Shown: positions 25,267 to 33,653 of the stretch, piece after piece | Layout of the letters: each line of letters starts with the position of its first letter | How positions within the stretch are numbered: the stretch's first letter is position 1 | Assembly: GCF_002705925.1 (NCBI RefSeq) | Contig: NZ_NKRE01000001.1 | Span: 3,318,962 to 3,382,961 of the forward strand | Direction of reading: 5' to 3' | Origin: Mycobacterium ostraviense | GTDB lineage: Bacteria; Actinomycetota; Actinomycetes; Mycobacteriales; Mycobacteriaceae | DNA length: 64,000 nucleotides | Notes under the pieces: model-generated | Databases searched by the model: none | Seen by the model: the letters and a program-made list of their open reading frames with translations, nothing else | Told to the model about the DNA's origin: nothing | Made by a program: the position numbers and the translations under genes

Positions 25267-26493
25267 CTATCGGGCGTTTGCCACGTGTTGCCGTTCGACC
25301 GGCGAGCCCACCTGGCGATAGATGTTCAGCGCGTCGAGGGCGATGCGTTCCCAGGTGAACCGCGACTCGGCGTGCAACCGCCCCGCCGCCCCCATGCCCG
25401 CACACTGAAAGCTTTGTCCTTGAAGAGTTTTCAATGCCATCGCCAATTCCCTGAGGTTGTCGGGCGGCACCAGTAATCCGGTGACCGAGTGCACCACCGT
25501 GTCGGCCAGGGCACCGGTGGACACCGCCACCACGGCGACGCCGCTGGCCATGGCCTGCAACGCGGCGCCGGCCCGCGGCGCCTGCCGGGGCGTGCACGCG
25601 ACCACGTCCGCCGATCGCAGCAGTGCCGGCAGTTCGTCGGCGGCGACCGGGCCGGCGATGCGGACCCGGTCGCTCACCTGTAGCTCGGCAGCAAGGCTTT
25701 CCAGCGCGCGCCGGGCCTCCTGGTGCCGGGAGCCGGTTGCGGCGCTGTCAGCGATGACGAGTTCGGCCGCCGGAATCTTGGGCAGGGCGCGGATCGTCGT
25801 GTCGAAGCCGCTGTCGGGCAGTGGATCCGGCGCCACGCAGACGATGCGATGCAGGTCGGTGCGCGGCAGTTCGGGACCCACCGGGGTGTAGCGCTCGACA
25901 TCGACCCCGGTACCCAAGACCGACAACCGCGCACGGCTGCGGCGCAGCCCGGCCAATGCGCTCAGCTCGGCGCTGCTGCCGGCGGTGACCCAGGTCGCGT
26001 TACGCGCCAACAGCGGTTCGAGCCGGGCGCGTTCGGAGCCACCGGGATGACCACCGGCCGCGCCGGGCCGCATCAGCGAGACCAGCCCGTAGAAGCTCTG
26101 CACCGTCGGCAGCCGTCGCCGTTTCGCCGCCAGCTGGGCGGCCAGGCCCCCCAACCATCCGAGGGCATGAACGACGTCGGGCGGATCCGACGACCACACG
26201 GCGGCCAGTTCGGCCGCCCATTCGCCCACGTAAGGCAACACCTGCGCGGGGGGAATCGCCGCGACCGGACCGGCGGTTACCGCAACGGTCCGATAGCCGT
26301 GCTTGGTCGCGGTCTCCGGGGTCGGCGGGGTATCCGGGAACGTGGCCCGGCGGCGTACGAAGGCGGTGACGTCGTGCCCGTGCGTCGCCAACGCCGCACA
26401 CAGCTGCCCGCAGTCCTCGGCGACGGTCCCACCGCACTCGGGGTCGTACTCTTGAACGACAACGTCGTCACCGCAGACGATCGCGATCTTCAT
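25267..26493 (-). CDS. Glycosyltransferase family 4
   Basis: A 408-residue GT-B fold enzyme. The N-terminal domain reads MKIAIVCGDDVVVQEYDPECGGTVAEDCGQL and the C-terminal donor domain contains LSVLGTGVDVERYTP, LPALLRSADVVACTPRQAPRAGAALQAMASGVAVVAVSTGAL. The usual EPFGxxxLEAMA donor loop is altered to RAGAALQAMA, so donor specificity may differ. A GTTT-N15-GGGTAG promoter lies 67 bases upstream on the same strand. It probably belongs with the glycan genes at 30-43 kb. Confidence 0.88.
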   Translation of the reverse strand: MKIAIVCGDDVVVQEYDPECGGTVAEDCGQLCAALATHGHDVTAFVRRRATFPDTPPTPETATKHGYRTVAVTAGPVAAIPPAQVLPYVGEWAAELAAVWSSDPPDVVHALGWLGGLAAQLAAKRRRLPTVQSFYGLVSLMRPGAAGGHPGGSERARLEPLLARNATWVTAGSSAELSALAGLRRSRARLSVLGTGVDVERYTPVGPELPRTDLHRIVCVAPDPLPDSGFDTTIRALPKIPAAELVIADSAATGSRHQEARRALESLAAELQVSDRVRIAGPVAADELPALLRSADVVACTPRQAPRAGAALQAMASGVAVVAVSTGALADTVVHSVTGLLVPPDNLRELAMALKTLQGQSFQCAGMGAAGRLHAESRFTWERIALDALNIYRQVGSPVERQHVANAR

Positions 26494-26559
26494 TGGCCAT
26501 CCTCCGAACCTCGCGACTCCCTTCCCGCGTTTCTTGGGGCGCTCCGCGACGCGCGGAGA

Positions 26560-26585
26560 CTACCCACTATGGCGGGGTTGAAACC
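26560..26585 (-). promoter_or_regulatory. Sigma-F/B-like promoter GGTTT-N15-GGGTAG
   Basis: Complement strand: GGTTT (26581-26585), 15 bases, GGGTAG (26560-26565). It sits upstream of the GT4 gene starting at 26493. The -35 box is consensus. Confidence 0.6.
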
Positions 26586-26634
26586 GCCGCAGAGGTTGGT
26601 TTCGCATTCTGGACCGACCGCCCCGGCGAGGCAG

Positions 26635-28476
26635 TCAGCCCACCACCTCCATGAGCAGCAGCGCCCCGCCCACCCGGTCCCCGGGCGAGCGCAGCGACGT
26701 GCAGGTCACGCGCACCTGAGCCGGGCGGCCGCGTCGGTTGACCGCATCCAGCATGGTTTCGCCGAAGCCGTCGGGGTCCACCAGGGCGTTACCGATCAAC
26801 GGCCGCAGCATCTCCATCGGCAGTCCGATATCCAGCGAGGTCAGCGGCGAGCCGTTGGCCTCGTTGGCCCGCAATCCCCACAGGTCTTCGCAGCCGCGGT
26901 TCCACATCACCACCCGCATGTCCCGGTCCACCACCGCCATGCCCAGCCGGATCGAGTTGACCAGCGATTCCAGCAGCTCCTTGGTTTCGTCCAGCTGCAG
27001 ACTGCGTTCCTGCAGGGTGTCGTTGATGGTATGCAGTTCGTCATTGGTGGACTGCAACTCCTCGTTCATGGTTTCGAGTTCTTCGTTGGTGGACTGCAGT
27101 TCCTCATTGGTGGTTTCGAGCTCCTCCACCGTCGACTGCAGTTCCTCGTTGGTGGTCTCCAGTTCCTCGTTGGTGGACTGCAGTTCCTCGTAGGCGGTCT
27201 CCAGCGCCCGGTTGGTCTGGCCGATCTTGTCGAGCAGGGCGCGCGTCGCGGTGACGTCGAAGAACACGATCGAGACGCCGAGCAGGCCGTTCTGGGCGTC
27301 GATGAGCGGGTTGACGTGGATCTCGAACCACACCGTGTCGGCGCCGGGCCGCTGCCATTTGACGTCTTGAATCCGCGCCGAACGCCGCTCCACCTTGGCC
27401 TGCTCCAGGTAGGCGCGCAGCTCGACGGGCCGGTACGACACTTCCAGGTCGCGCAGCAGCCGCCCGATGTCGCGGGCCGAAAGGCCGAAGGCGGTCTCGG
27501 CCTGCTGGTTGATCATGGCCACGGTGTCCTCGCCGGTGACCACGATCTGGGCCACCGGACCGGTGCGAAAAGCCAAGTCCCGCAAGGTAGTCAGGCCCGT
27601 CGAGCCGTCATGACGGTCGTAGAACGCTGCCGCCGGGTGGTAGCGGTTGACGCTGTCGTGCGGTCCGGCGGTCTTGCGGAAGATCCGGTTCTTGAGGTTC
27701 AGCGGGGTGAAGCGATCGCCGTGGCTCAACAGCATCTCGGCGTGCCCCAGGAACAGGGTGCCCTGCGGAGCGAGCGCGAAGTGCAAGCGGCTCACCACAT
27801 TTCGCTGCGTTTCAGCGTTGAGATACATCAGCGTGTTGCGACATACCAGTAGGTCGACCCGCGAGATCGGCGCGTCCTTGACCAAGTCGTTGCGGCCGAA
27901 TATGACGGCGCGACGCAGATCCTTGCGAAATACGTAGCGGCCGTTGACCTGTTCGAAGTAGCGGGCCAGCAGATCGGTCGGCACCGACTCGACGGCTCTG
28001 CCATCGTAGGAGGCGGTGCGTGCCTCGGTGAGCGCTTCTTCGTCGATATCGGTGCCGTAGATCTTGACTCGTTGCCGGAATGCGTCGGCGCCCAGCACCT
28101 CAGCCAACAGCATGGCCAGCGAGTAGGCCTCCTGGCCGGAGGCGCAGCCGGCGCTCCACACCCGGATCGGGTCGCCGGGACCACGCTCGGCCAGCATCCG
28201 GGGAATCACGTCGGTGTTGACGAAGTCCCACGCCTCTTCGTCACGGAAGAACGCGGTGACATTGATGAGGATGGTGTTGAACAGCGAGGCGAATTCGTCC
28301 GAGCTGGCTTGCAGAACGTCGAGATAGTCCTCGAAGGAGGAGTAGCCGGCCTGATCCATCCGGTGGCGGACCCGGCGCATCAGCGAAGTCCGCTTGTACC
28401 CGGTGAAGTCGAACCCGCGGGAATCGCGCAGGTAGCGCAACAAGGCCTCGAAGGACTCCTCGGAGGTAGCGTTCAT
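26635..28476 (-). CDS. CheR-type methyltransferase with two PAS domains and a coiled coil
   Basis: A 613-residue protein. Order: CheR N-terminal helical domain (about 1-75, FTGYKRTSLMRRVRHRM), SAM-binding CheR domain (about 80-275, IRVWSAGCASGQEAYSLAML, GTDIDEEALTEAR, VDLLVCRNTLMYL), PAS 1 (about 300-410), a long heptad coiled coil of NEELQST/NEELETT units (about 425-480), PAS 2 (about 500-600). CheR enzymes methylate glutamates of chemoreceptors, but no receptor, CheA, CheW or flagellar gene is present. It is the third gene of an operon with CheB and a STAS-ATPase, suggesting a sensory methylation module for a non-motility output. Confidence 0.88.
   Translation of the reverse strand: MNATSEESFEALLRYLRDSRGFDFTGYKRTSLMRRVRHRMDQAGYSSFEDYLDVLQASSDEFASLFNTILINVTAFFRDEEAWDFVNTDVIPRMLAERGPGDPIRVWSAGCASGQEAYSLAMLLAEVLGADAFRQRVKIYGTDIDEEALTEARTASYDGRAVESVPTDLLARYFEQVNGRYVFRKDLRRAVIFGRNDLVKDAPISRVDLLVCRNTLMYLNAETQRNVVSRLHFALAPQGTLFLGHAEMLLSHGDRFTPLNLKNRIFRKTAGPHDSVNRYHPAAAFYDRHDGSTGLTTLRDLAFRTGPVAQIVVTGEDTVAMINQQAETAFGLSARDIGRLLRDLEVSYRPVELRAYLEQAKVERRSARIQDVKWQRPGADTVWFEIHVNPLIDAQNGLLGVSIVFFDVTATRALLDKIGQTNRALETAYEELQSTNEELETTNEELQSTVEELETTNEELQSTNEELETMNEELQSTNDELHTINDTLQERSLQLDETKELLESLVNSIRLGMAVVDRDMRVVMWNRGCEDLWGLRANEANGSPLTSLDIGLPMEMLRPLIGNALVDPDGFGETMLDAVNRRGRPAQVRVTCTSLRSPGDRVGGALLLMEVVG
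27000..27195. repeat. 21/42-base coding repeats for the CheR coiled coil
   Basis: Near-identical units encoding NEELQST and NEELETT alternate seven to eight times. Every unit is a multiple of 21 bases, so recombination between them would change coiled-coil length without breaking the frame. Confidence 0.75.
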
Positions 28477-28533
28477 GGCTGTGCCGTTCGCGTTCGGTGG
28501 GGTGGCCGACGGACTGGAACACTACTCGCGATG

Positions 28534-29301
28534 TCAGAGTTCATTTTCGGGGCCGACGAGTGCCCAAACCGTTTTGCCCGATGACGTCGGCGTGCTACCC
28601 CAGGCCCGGCACAGCGCGGCGATGATGGACAGGCCGGACAGCATTTCGGCGCCGCGCCCGGCGTCTTCGTGCCGCGCCGCGGGTTGGTGACTGTTGTCCT
28701 CGACCGCGACGGTGACGGTGTCTCGGTAGCTCTCCACGACCAGCACCGGCGCGCTGTCGGTGTGCGCGAGCACGTTTTCCACCAGCACCGTGGCCACCGT
28801 GGCGGCGACCGCGATGAGGTCGTTTCTGGCCCATGCGGCCAGCCACGCCTGGATCAGTGAGCGAGCCACCCGGACGCTCACCCCGGTCGGCGGAAGCTGG
28901 GCGCGGCTCCGCCGCCGGCCGTGTCGGGACACGTCCTCCACCGCGCCGACGGCCGCCTCGAAACTCGGATGCACCGGCACGTACCGCGCCACCCCGACGC
29001 TGGTGATGATCCGCCGGACCTGCGGGTCGCGGCAGGTCAGCAGAATCGGCACATCCGGCCAGGTGCTGACGTGCCAGCGGGCACTGGTGAACACCGACCA
29101 TGCCGAGGCGGACGGCACCGACAGCCGGTTCACGTCGACGATCACCGCGCCCGGTTCGTCCAGCGCCGCCTTGATGACGGCGTCGCGCAGCTCGCGATAC
29201 GTCAAACTGTCGAGCACGCCCTCGGCCACCAGAACCACCACGTCGCTGTGGCGCTCGATCTCGACCGTCACCCGCGGGCTCGATTCGGCCACGTCAATCA
29301 C
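28534..29301 (-). CDS. STAS domain fused to an anti-sigma-type ATPase domain
   Basis: A 255-residue two-domain partner-switching protein. The N-terminal half (about 10-120) is STAS-like (VVVLVAEGVLDSLTYRELRDAV, VIVDVNRLSVPSASAWSVF, with serines in the acceptor loop). The C-terminal half (about 135-250) resembles an RsbW/HATPase domain (ATVATVLVENVLAHTDSAPVLVV, VAVEDNSHQPA, GLSIIAALCRAWG). The ATP-lid glycines are reduced, so kinase activity is uncertain. It overlaps cheB by 8 bases and is followed 57 bases later by the cheR gene. Its position ties the CheB/CheR pair to sigma-factor control rather than motility. Confidence 0.8.
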   Translation of the reverse strand: MIDVAESSPRVTVEIERHSDVVVLVAEGVLDSLTYRELRDAVIKAALDEPGAVIVDVNRLSVPSASAWSVFTSARWHVSTWPDVPILLTCRDPQVRRIITSVGVARYVPVHPSFEAAVGAVEDVSRHGRRRSRAQLPPTGVSVRVARSLIQAWLAAWARNDLIAVAATVATVLVENVLAHTDSAPVLVVESYRDTVTVAVEDNSHQPAARHEDAGRGAEMLSGLSIIAALCRAWGSTPTSSGKTVWALVGPENEL

Positions 29302-30322
29302 CGCCGTGGCCGCGGCGGGGTCCGCTGGCCGAAAGGCGCTGGCTGAGTACGGCTAAGGCCCGCTCGGTCTCCTCGGCCTGGGCGGTGTAACGCCGAAACA
29401 TCGGGCCGTGCCCGGCCCGGTCGGCCAGTTGCCGAGCCAATTTGGACTTCTCCTGCAGGCTGCGCAGCGCGACCCACAGCGCACCCTCGATCTCGTCGTC
29501 GCGCGCAGCGAGCAACGCGTCGGCCGTCCACGCATGGCCCACCCGGCAGCGATAGTGACCTTCGGCGATCGACACCAGCGAGCCATTGCAATCCGGGCAG
29601 GTATAGCCCGAGGCCGTTCCCAGCTGCTGGGAGTCGAAGTCGGTGGCGAAATGAGCCGCCATGGCGATGCGGTTCTCCAGTTCCAGCGCGCTGTCGGGTT
29701 CCATGTCGAGCTCCTTGACTTCCCGATCGGCCAGCTCTTTGAGAACCACACCGATGTCGGCCGCGGCGGCCTCTCGATCCAGCACGCCGGCGTTGCGGGC
29801 GTTGATCGGCATCGACGGGAACAGCGCATCCTCGGGTGTCTGGCCGAGGGTGACACCGCCGCGCGAGCGGATCGCCTTGAGTCCGAGGACACCGTCGTCG
29901 AGCACACCCGACAGCAGCACTCCGATAACACGTGGTCCGAAAGCCACTGCTGCCGAACGAAATAGCGCGTTGATCGCCGGACGATGCCCGTTTTCCGTCG
30001 GTCCCTCCGACAGCAGCACCCGGTGGTCGGCGACCAGCAGATGGCGACCTGGGCGGGCCACATAGATCCGTCCCGGCTCCAGCCGTTCGCCGTGCTCGGC
30101 GGCCGCGGCCGGCACCGGTCCGCTGCGGTCGATGATCTGCGCCAACACGCTGGGCGCGTCCGGCGGCAGGTGCAGCGTCACCAAGTAGCTGTAGGGCAAA
30201 TCCGGCGACAGGCCCGCGGCCAGACTCCGCAGTGCTTCGACGCCTCCAGCCGAGGCGCCCACTACCACCACGCCGCGGAGGTTGCTGTGATTGCTATGTT
30301 GGCCGGTCTCCTGCATGACCAC
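29294..30322 (-). CDS. CheB-type protein-glutamate methylesterase with C-terminal zinc ribbon
   Basis: A 342-residue protein. The CheB esterase domain (about 15-200) has the catalytic serine in GASAGGVEALRSL and the HLPPDAPSVLAQIIDR block. There is no receiver domain in front of it, so it is not controlled by CheA phosphorylation in the classical way. The C-terminal part has CPDCNGSLVSIAEGHYRCRVGHAW, a C-x2-C...C-x3-H zinc-ribbon-like motif. It begins with GTG at 30322 (or ATG at 30316). The GGTTA-N15-GGGTAG promoter ends only 7 bases upstream, which implies a leaderless message. Confidence 0.88.
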   Translation of the reverse strand: MVMQETGQHSNHSNLRGVVVVGASAGGVEALRSLAAGLSPDLPYSYLVTLHLPPDAPSVLAQIIDRSGPVPAAAAEHGERLEPGRIYVARPGRHLLVADHRVLLSEGPTENGHRPAINALFRSAAVAFGPRVIGVLLSGVLDDGVLGLKAIRSRGGVTLGQTPEDALFPSMPINARNAGVLDREAAAADIGVVLKELADREVKELDMEPDSALELENRIAMAAHFATDFDSQQLGTASGYTCPDCNGSLVSIAEGHYRCRVGHAWTADALLAARDDEIEGALWVALRSLQEKSKLARQLADRAGHGPMFRRYTAQAEETERALAVLSQRLSASGPRRGHGGD

Positions 30323-30328
30323 CCCTGG

Positions 30329-30354
30329 CTACCCGCGTTCCAGGATACGTAACC
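30329..30354 (-). promoter_or_regulatory. Sigma-F/B-like promoter GGTTA-N15-GGGTAG for the cheB operon
   Basis: Complement strand: GGTTA (30350-30354), 15 bases, GGGTAG (30329-30334). The transcription start would fall at or next to the GTG at 30322. Confidence 0.55.
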
Positions 30355-30416
30355 GTGGTTACCCGCGGATAGGCCCCGGCGCGAAAGCGGGGACCGCGAG
30401 ATCGCCGCGAAAATCC

Positions 30417-30441
30417 GTTTGGCGAATCACCTTGAGGGTAT
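30417..30441 (+). promoter_or_regulatory. Sigma-F/B-like promoter GTTT-N15-GGGTAT for the glycan cluster
   Basis: GTTT (30417-30420), 15 bases, GGGTAT (30436-30441): exact match to the sigma-F/sigma-B pattern. The ATG at 30452 is 10 bases after the -10 box, so the mRNA is predicted to be leaderless. It is divergent from the cheB promoter. Confidence 0.65.
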
Positions 30442-30451
30442 TTGGCTCGCC

Positions 30452-31429
30452 ATGTCGGAATTGACAACCAAGACCGTGCTGGTGTGGCACGTGCACGGAT
30501 CGTGGACGCAGGCGCTCGTGGCGGGCCGGCATCGCTACCTGATCCCGTGGGCCGCCGATGATGCTGCCGAAGGCAGGGGGCTGGCCGGGCGGTCATGGCT
30601 CAACGCCCAGGAGATCGGCCTCGAGGAACTGGGCCGCCACGACGTCGACCTGGTGGTGTTGCAGCACCCGCACGAGGCCGCGCTGTGCGCCAGGTGGCTG
30701 GGCCGCCGCCCCGGCCGCGACGTGCCCGCGGTGTACGTCGAGCACAACACCCCGCGGCCGCACGCGGTGAGCAGCCGGCACCCGCTTGCCGATCGCCGCG
30801 ACATCCCGCTGGTCCACGTGACCGATTTCAACCGGCTGATGTGGGACAACGGCTCGGCACCCACCCGGGTGATCGAACACGGCATGGCCGATCCCGGACC
30901 GCTCTACACCGGCGACATCGTGCGCGCGGCCACGATGATCAACGAGCCGATGCGCCGCGGCCGCACCGTCGGCGCCGACCTGCTGGAACCGCTGTCGGCA
31001 TATGCCGCCATCGACGTGTGGGGCATCGGCAGCGAGGCGCTCTCTTTGCACCGCGGCGGCAACCGCGGAGCAGTGACCGGCCGGGGTGACGTCTTGGCTC
31101 CGCAGTTGTGGGGCCACGTCGCCCGCCGGCGGGTATACCTGCATACCGCGCGCTGGACCTCGCTGGGGCTGTCGCTGATCGAGGCGATGTTCCTGGGGAT
31201 GCCGGTGGTGGTGGTCGGAACGACGATGGCCCCGCTGCTGGTGCCCGGCGAGGCCGGCGTCGTCAGCGCCGATGTGGCCACGCTGGGTCGGGGCCTGCGC
31301 GATTTCATGAACGACCACCAGCAGGCCGTCTCCGCCGGCAAGGCGGCGCGGGAATTCGCCACCACCCGCTTCTCGCTGGACCGCTTCCTCGCCCAGTGGG
31401 ACGACCTGATCGAGGAGCAGTGCAGTTGA
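30452..31429 (+). CDS. Glycosyltransferase (GT-B fold), first gene of the glycan cluster
   Basis: A 325-residue GT4-like glycosyltransferase. N-terminal VLVWHVHGSWTQALVAGRHRYLIP; C-terminal donor-site segment GLSLIEAMFLGMPVVVVGTTMAPLLVPGEAGV, which corresponds to the ExxxxxLEAMA loop. The conserved HGSWTQAL start suggests it transfers to a glycan or lipid acceptor; the sugar is unknown. The ATG at 30452 is chosen over an earlier in-frame ATG at 30419, which lies between the two boxes of the predicted promoter. The next glycosyltransferase follows after 16 bases. Confidence 0.85.
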   Translation: MSELTTKTVLVWHVHGSWTQALVAGRHRYLIPWAADDAAEGRGLAGRSWLNAQEIGLEELGRHDVDLVVLQHPHEAALCARWLGRRPGRDVPAVYVEHNTPRPHAVSSRHPLADRRDIPLVHVTDFNRLMWDNGSAPTRVIEHGMADPGPLYTGDIVRAATMINEPMRRGRTVGADLLEPLSAYAAIDVWGIGSEALSLHRGGNRGAVTGRGDVLAPQLWGHVARRRVYLHTARWTSLGLSLIEAMFLGMPVVVVGTTMAPLLVPGEAGVVSADVATLGRGLRDFMNDHQQAVSAGKAAREFATTRFSLDRFLAQWDDLIEEQCS

Positions 31430-31445
31430 CCCGAAAGGAGCCGGC

Positions 31446-32654
31446 ATGAGGATCGCGATGATCTCCGAACACGCCAGTCCCCTCGCCCATCTGGGCGGCG
31501 TCGACGCGGGCGGTCAGAACGTCCACGTCGCCGAGTTGTCGGCCGCGCTGGTCCGGCGCGGCCACGAGGTGGTCGTCTACACCCGGCGCGATCACCCCGC
31601 GCAGCCCGACTGCGTCGAGACCGAATACGGCTACACCGTAGTGCATCTGCCCGCGGGCCCGGCTCGCGCGCTGCCCAAAGACGAACTGCTGCAATACATG
31701 TACGGGTTCGCGCAGTACCTGGACGCGGACTGGCTGGGCGTGCCGCCCGACGTGGCGCACGCCCACTTCTGGATGTCGGGCCTGGCCACTCAGCGGGCCG
31801 CGCGGGCGCACCGCATTCCGACCGTGCAGACCTTCCATGCGCTGGGCGCGGTCAAACGAGCGCACCAGGGCGTCGACGACACCAGCCCGGGCTGCCGGAT
31901 CGGGGTGGAGGCGATCGTCGCCCGCGATGCCGACTGGGTGGCGGCCACCAGCACCGACGAGGTGTTCGAGCTGGTTCGAATGGGCCGCGCCCGGTCCCGG
32001 ACGTCGGTGGTGCCGTGCGGAGTCGACGTCGACGCCTTCACCCCGGATGGGCCGGCAGCCGGCCGCGGCGATCGGCCGCGCATCGTGTCGGTGGGACGAC
32101 TGGTGCCGCGCAAGGGGTTTGAGACGCTGATCCGTGCGCTGGCCCGGATCCGCGACGCCGAGCTGGTGATCGTCGGTGGCCCCGACCGCAGCGCGGTGGC
32201 CGACGACCCGGAGGCGCGCCGATTGCGGCAGCTGGCCGCGTGGCTGGGGGTATCCGAACGGGTACACCTGGTCGGGGCGATCACCCGGGACGAGATGCCG
32301 GCCATGTTGCGCTCGGCCGATGTGGTGGCCTGCACTCCTTGGTACGAACCGTTCGGGATCGTTCCGCTGGAGGCCATGGCCTGCGGCGTGCCGGTGGTCG
32401 CCACGGCCGTCGGCGGAATCCGCGACACCGTGGTCGACGGCGTCACGGGCCGGCTGGTACCGCCGCGGGACCCCGCCGCGCTGGCCCAGGCACTCTGGTC
32501 GCTACTGCGGGACGGCGGCCGCCGCGCGGCGTTGGGCACGTCCGGTCGGGAGCGGGCCCGGACGCGCTATAGCTGGGACCGGATCGCGGCCGACACCGAA
32601 CGCGTCTACGACAAGCTGGTGCCGGCACGACGAATGGCCGCCAGGTGGGGATGA
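31446..32654 (+). CDS. Glycosyltransferase family 4 (MshA/sucrose-synthase-like)
   Basis: A 402-residue enzyme. The N-terminus has SPLAHLGGVDAGGQNVHVAELSAAL, the glycine-rich loop of MshA-type retaining glycosyltransferases. The C-terminal half has VGRLVPRKGFETLI (phosphate-binding R and K) and the donor motif EPFGIVPLEAMACGVPVV. The donor is probably a UDP- or ADP-sugar. The ribosome site AAAGGAG precedes the ATG. It converges with the GT2 gene on the other strand. Confidence 0.9.
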   Translation: MRIAMISEHASPLAHLGGVDAGGQNVHVAELSAALVRRGHEVVVYTRRDHPAQPDCVETEYGYTVVHLPAGPARALPKDELLQYMYGFAQYLDADWLGVPPDVAHAHFWMSGLATQRAARAHRIPTVQTFHALGAVKRAHQGVDDTSPGCRIGVEAIVARDADWVAATSTDEVFELVRMGRARSRTSVVPCGVDVDAFTPDGPAAGRGDRPRIVSVGRLVPRKGFETLIRALARIRDAELVIVGGPDRSAVADDPEARRLRQLAAWLGVSERVHLVGAITRDEMPAMLRSADVVACTPWYEPFGIVPLEAMACGVPVVATAVGGIRDTVVDGVTGRLVPPRDPAALAQALWSLLRDGGRRAALGTSGRERARTRYSWDRIAADTERVYDKLVPARRMAARWG

Positions 32655-32672
32655 TTCAGGTAGTGTTATGGC

Positions 32673-33572
32673 TCAACGACTTTCGAGCAGGCGCAGCGAC
32701 CGCTCGACCGGCTCGGGCAGCCGGTGCCGCTCCCGCAGCGCCTTCGGCAGCACACTGAGCGCCTCGAATAACGCTGCGGCATGGGCGGTGTCGCGCGCGG
32801 CGGCCCAGGCCAGCTCGGCCGAGGCGCGGATGCACCGGTCCACCGGCCGGCGCAGGCACGCGGTGAGCATTTCGTTGCGCAGCACGCGGGCTTGCTGGAC
32901 ACGGTTCGGTTTTCGAGCCGCCGACGGTTGGTGGTATGCCACCAGCGCACGGCAGAAGCACAGATCCCAGCCCTGCGCGGCCAGATCCCAGGCCAGCAGC
33001 GCCTCTTCGCCCCGGAAGTGCAGGATCGGGCTGAAGCCGCCGACCGCCTGGAACGCCGCCTTGCGTACCAGCGCCGAGCAGGCCTGGAACCCGAGGATGG
33101 ACGGTCCGGGCAAGGCCGTGCGGCGGCCCAGCGGGCTGTTGGCCAGTTCGTCGACCAGCGGGTCGTCACGGTGCTGCGGCCAGACGACGGTACGGCCGGC
33201 CAGCAGCGCCACGGTGGGATATCCGTCGAACAGCATCTCGGCGAACTCGACGGCCTCGGGCGCCCACCAGGAGTCGTCGTCGCAGAATGCGACAAACGGT
33301 GTGCCGCACTGTGCCACCCCGATGTTGCGGGCCACCGCGCCCGCGTTGCGGGTCAGCGGTATGACGGTCAGCCGCCCGCCGGCGCGGTCCGCGATCCGGG
33401 TGGCCGCTGCTACCGAGCCGTCGTGGGACGCGTTGTCCACCACGACGATCGGGCACCCGGTGGTGTCCAGGAGACGTTCCAGGACGGTGCACAGCTCGCC
33501 GGCACGGTCACGCGTCGCGATGACGAAGGACGTTCGGGGCCGGCTCGCAGAGGTTGCAGAGGGGACCGCCAT
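32673..33572 (-). CDS. Glycosyltransferase family 2
   Basis: A 299-residue GT-A enzyme. It has SFVIATRDRAGEL at the start, VVDNASHDGS, the metal-binding CDDDSWWAPEAV (DxD) and HFRGEEALLAWDLAAQGWDL (acid/base region). The ATG at 33572 is chosen because it starts the conserved fold and lies 11 bases downstream of a GGGTAG box; the longer open frame overlaps the divergent epimerase gene. It is the only gene of the glycan cluster on this strand. Confidence 0.88.
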   Translation of the reverse strand: MAVPSATSASRPRTSFVIATRDRAGELCTVLERLLDTTGCPIVVVDNASHDGSVAAATRIADRAGGRLTVIPLTRNAGAVARNIGVAQCGTPFVAFCDDDSWWAPEAVEFAEMLFDGYPTVALLAGRTVVWPQHRDDPLVDELANSPLGRRTALPGPSILGFQACSALVRKAAFQAVGGFSPILHFRGEEALLAWDLAAQGWDLCFCRALVAYHQPSAARKPNRVQQARVLRNEMLTACLRRPVDRCIRASAELAWAAARDTAHAAALFEALSVLPKALRERHRLPEPVERSLRLLESR

Positions 33573-33583
33573 ATCCAAGTCAA

Positions 33584-33635
33584 CTACCCGGAATCGCACG
33601 GCCCAAACGCGTTTCGTCGTCGGATTCCCGGGTAC
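33584..33635. promoter_or_regulatory. Back-to-back sigma-F/B-like promoters sharing a palindromic -35 region
   Basis: Minus strand: GTTT (33605-33608), 15 bases, GGGTAG (33584-33589), serving the GT2 gene. Plus strand: GTTT (33611-33614), 15 bases, GGGTAC (33630-33635), serving the epimerase gene. The two -35 boxes form the perfect palindrome AAACGCGTTT (33605-33614). Both boxes and both spacers fit the pattern exactly. Both start codons lie within about 20 bases of the -10 boxes. Confidence 0.7.
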
Positions 33636-33653
33636 CAAAGGCGGGTGTTTGGA

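Noticed and set aside
25723..27852. 709-codon plus-strand frame across the GT4 and CheR genes
   Set aside because: It spans two well-supported minus-strand genes and the gap between them, and its composition is that of an antisense shadow.
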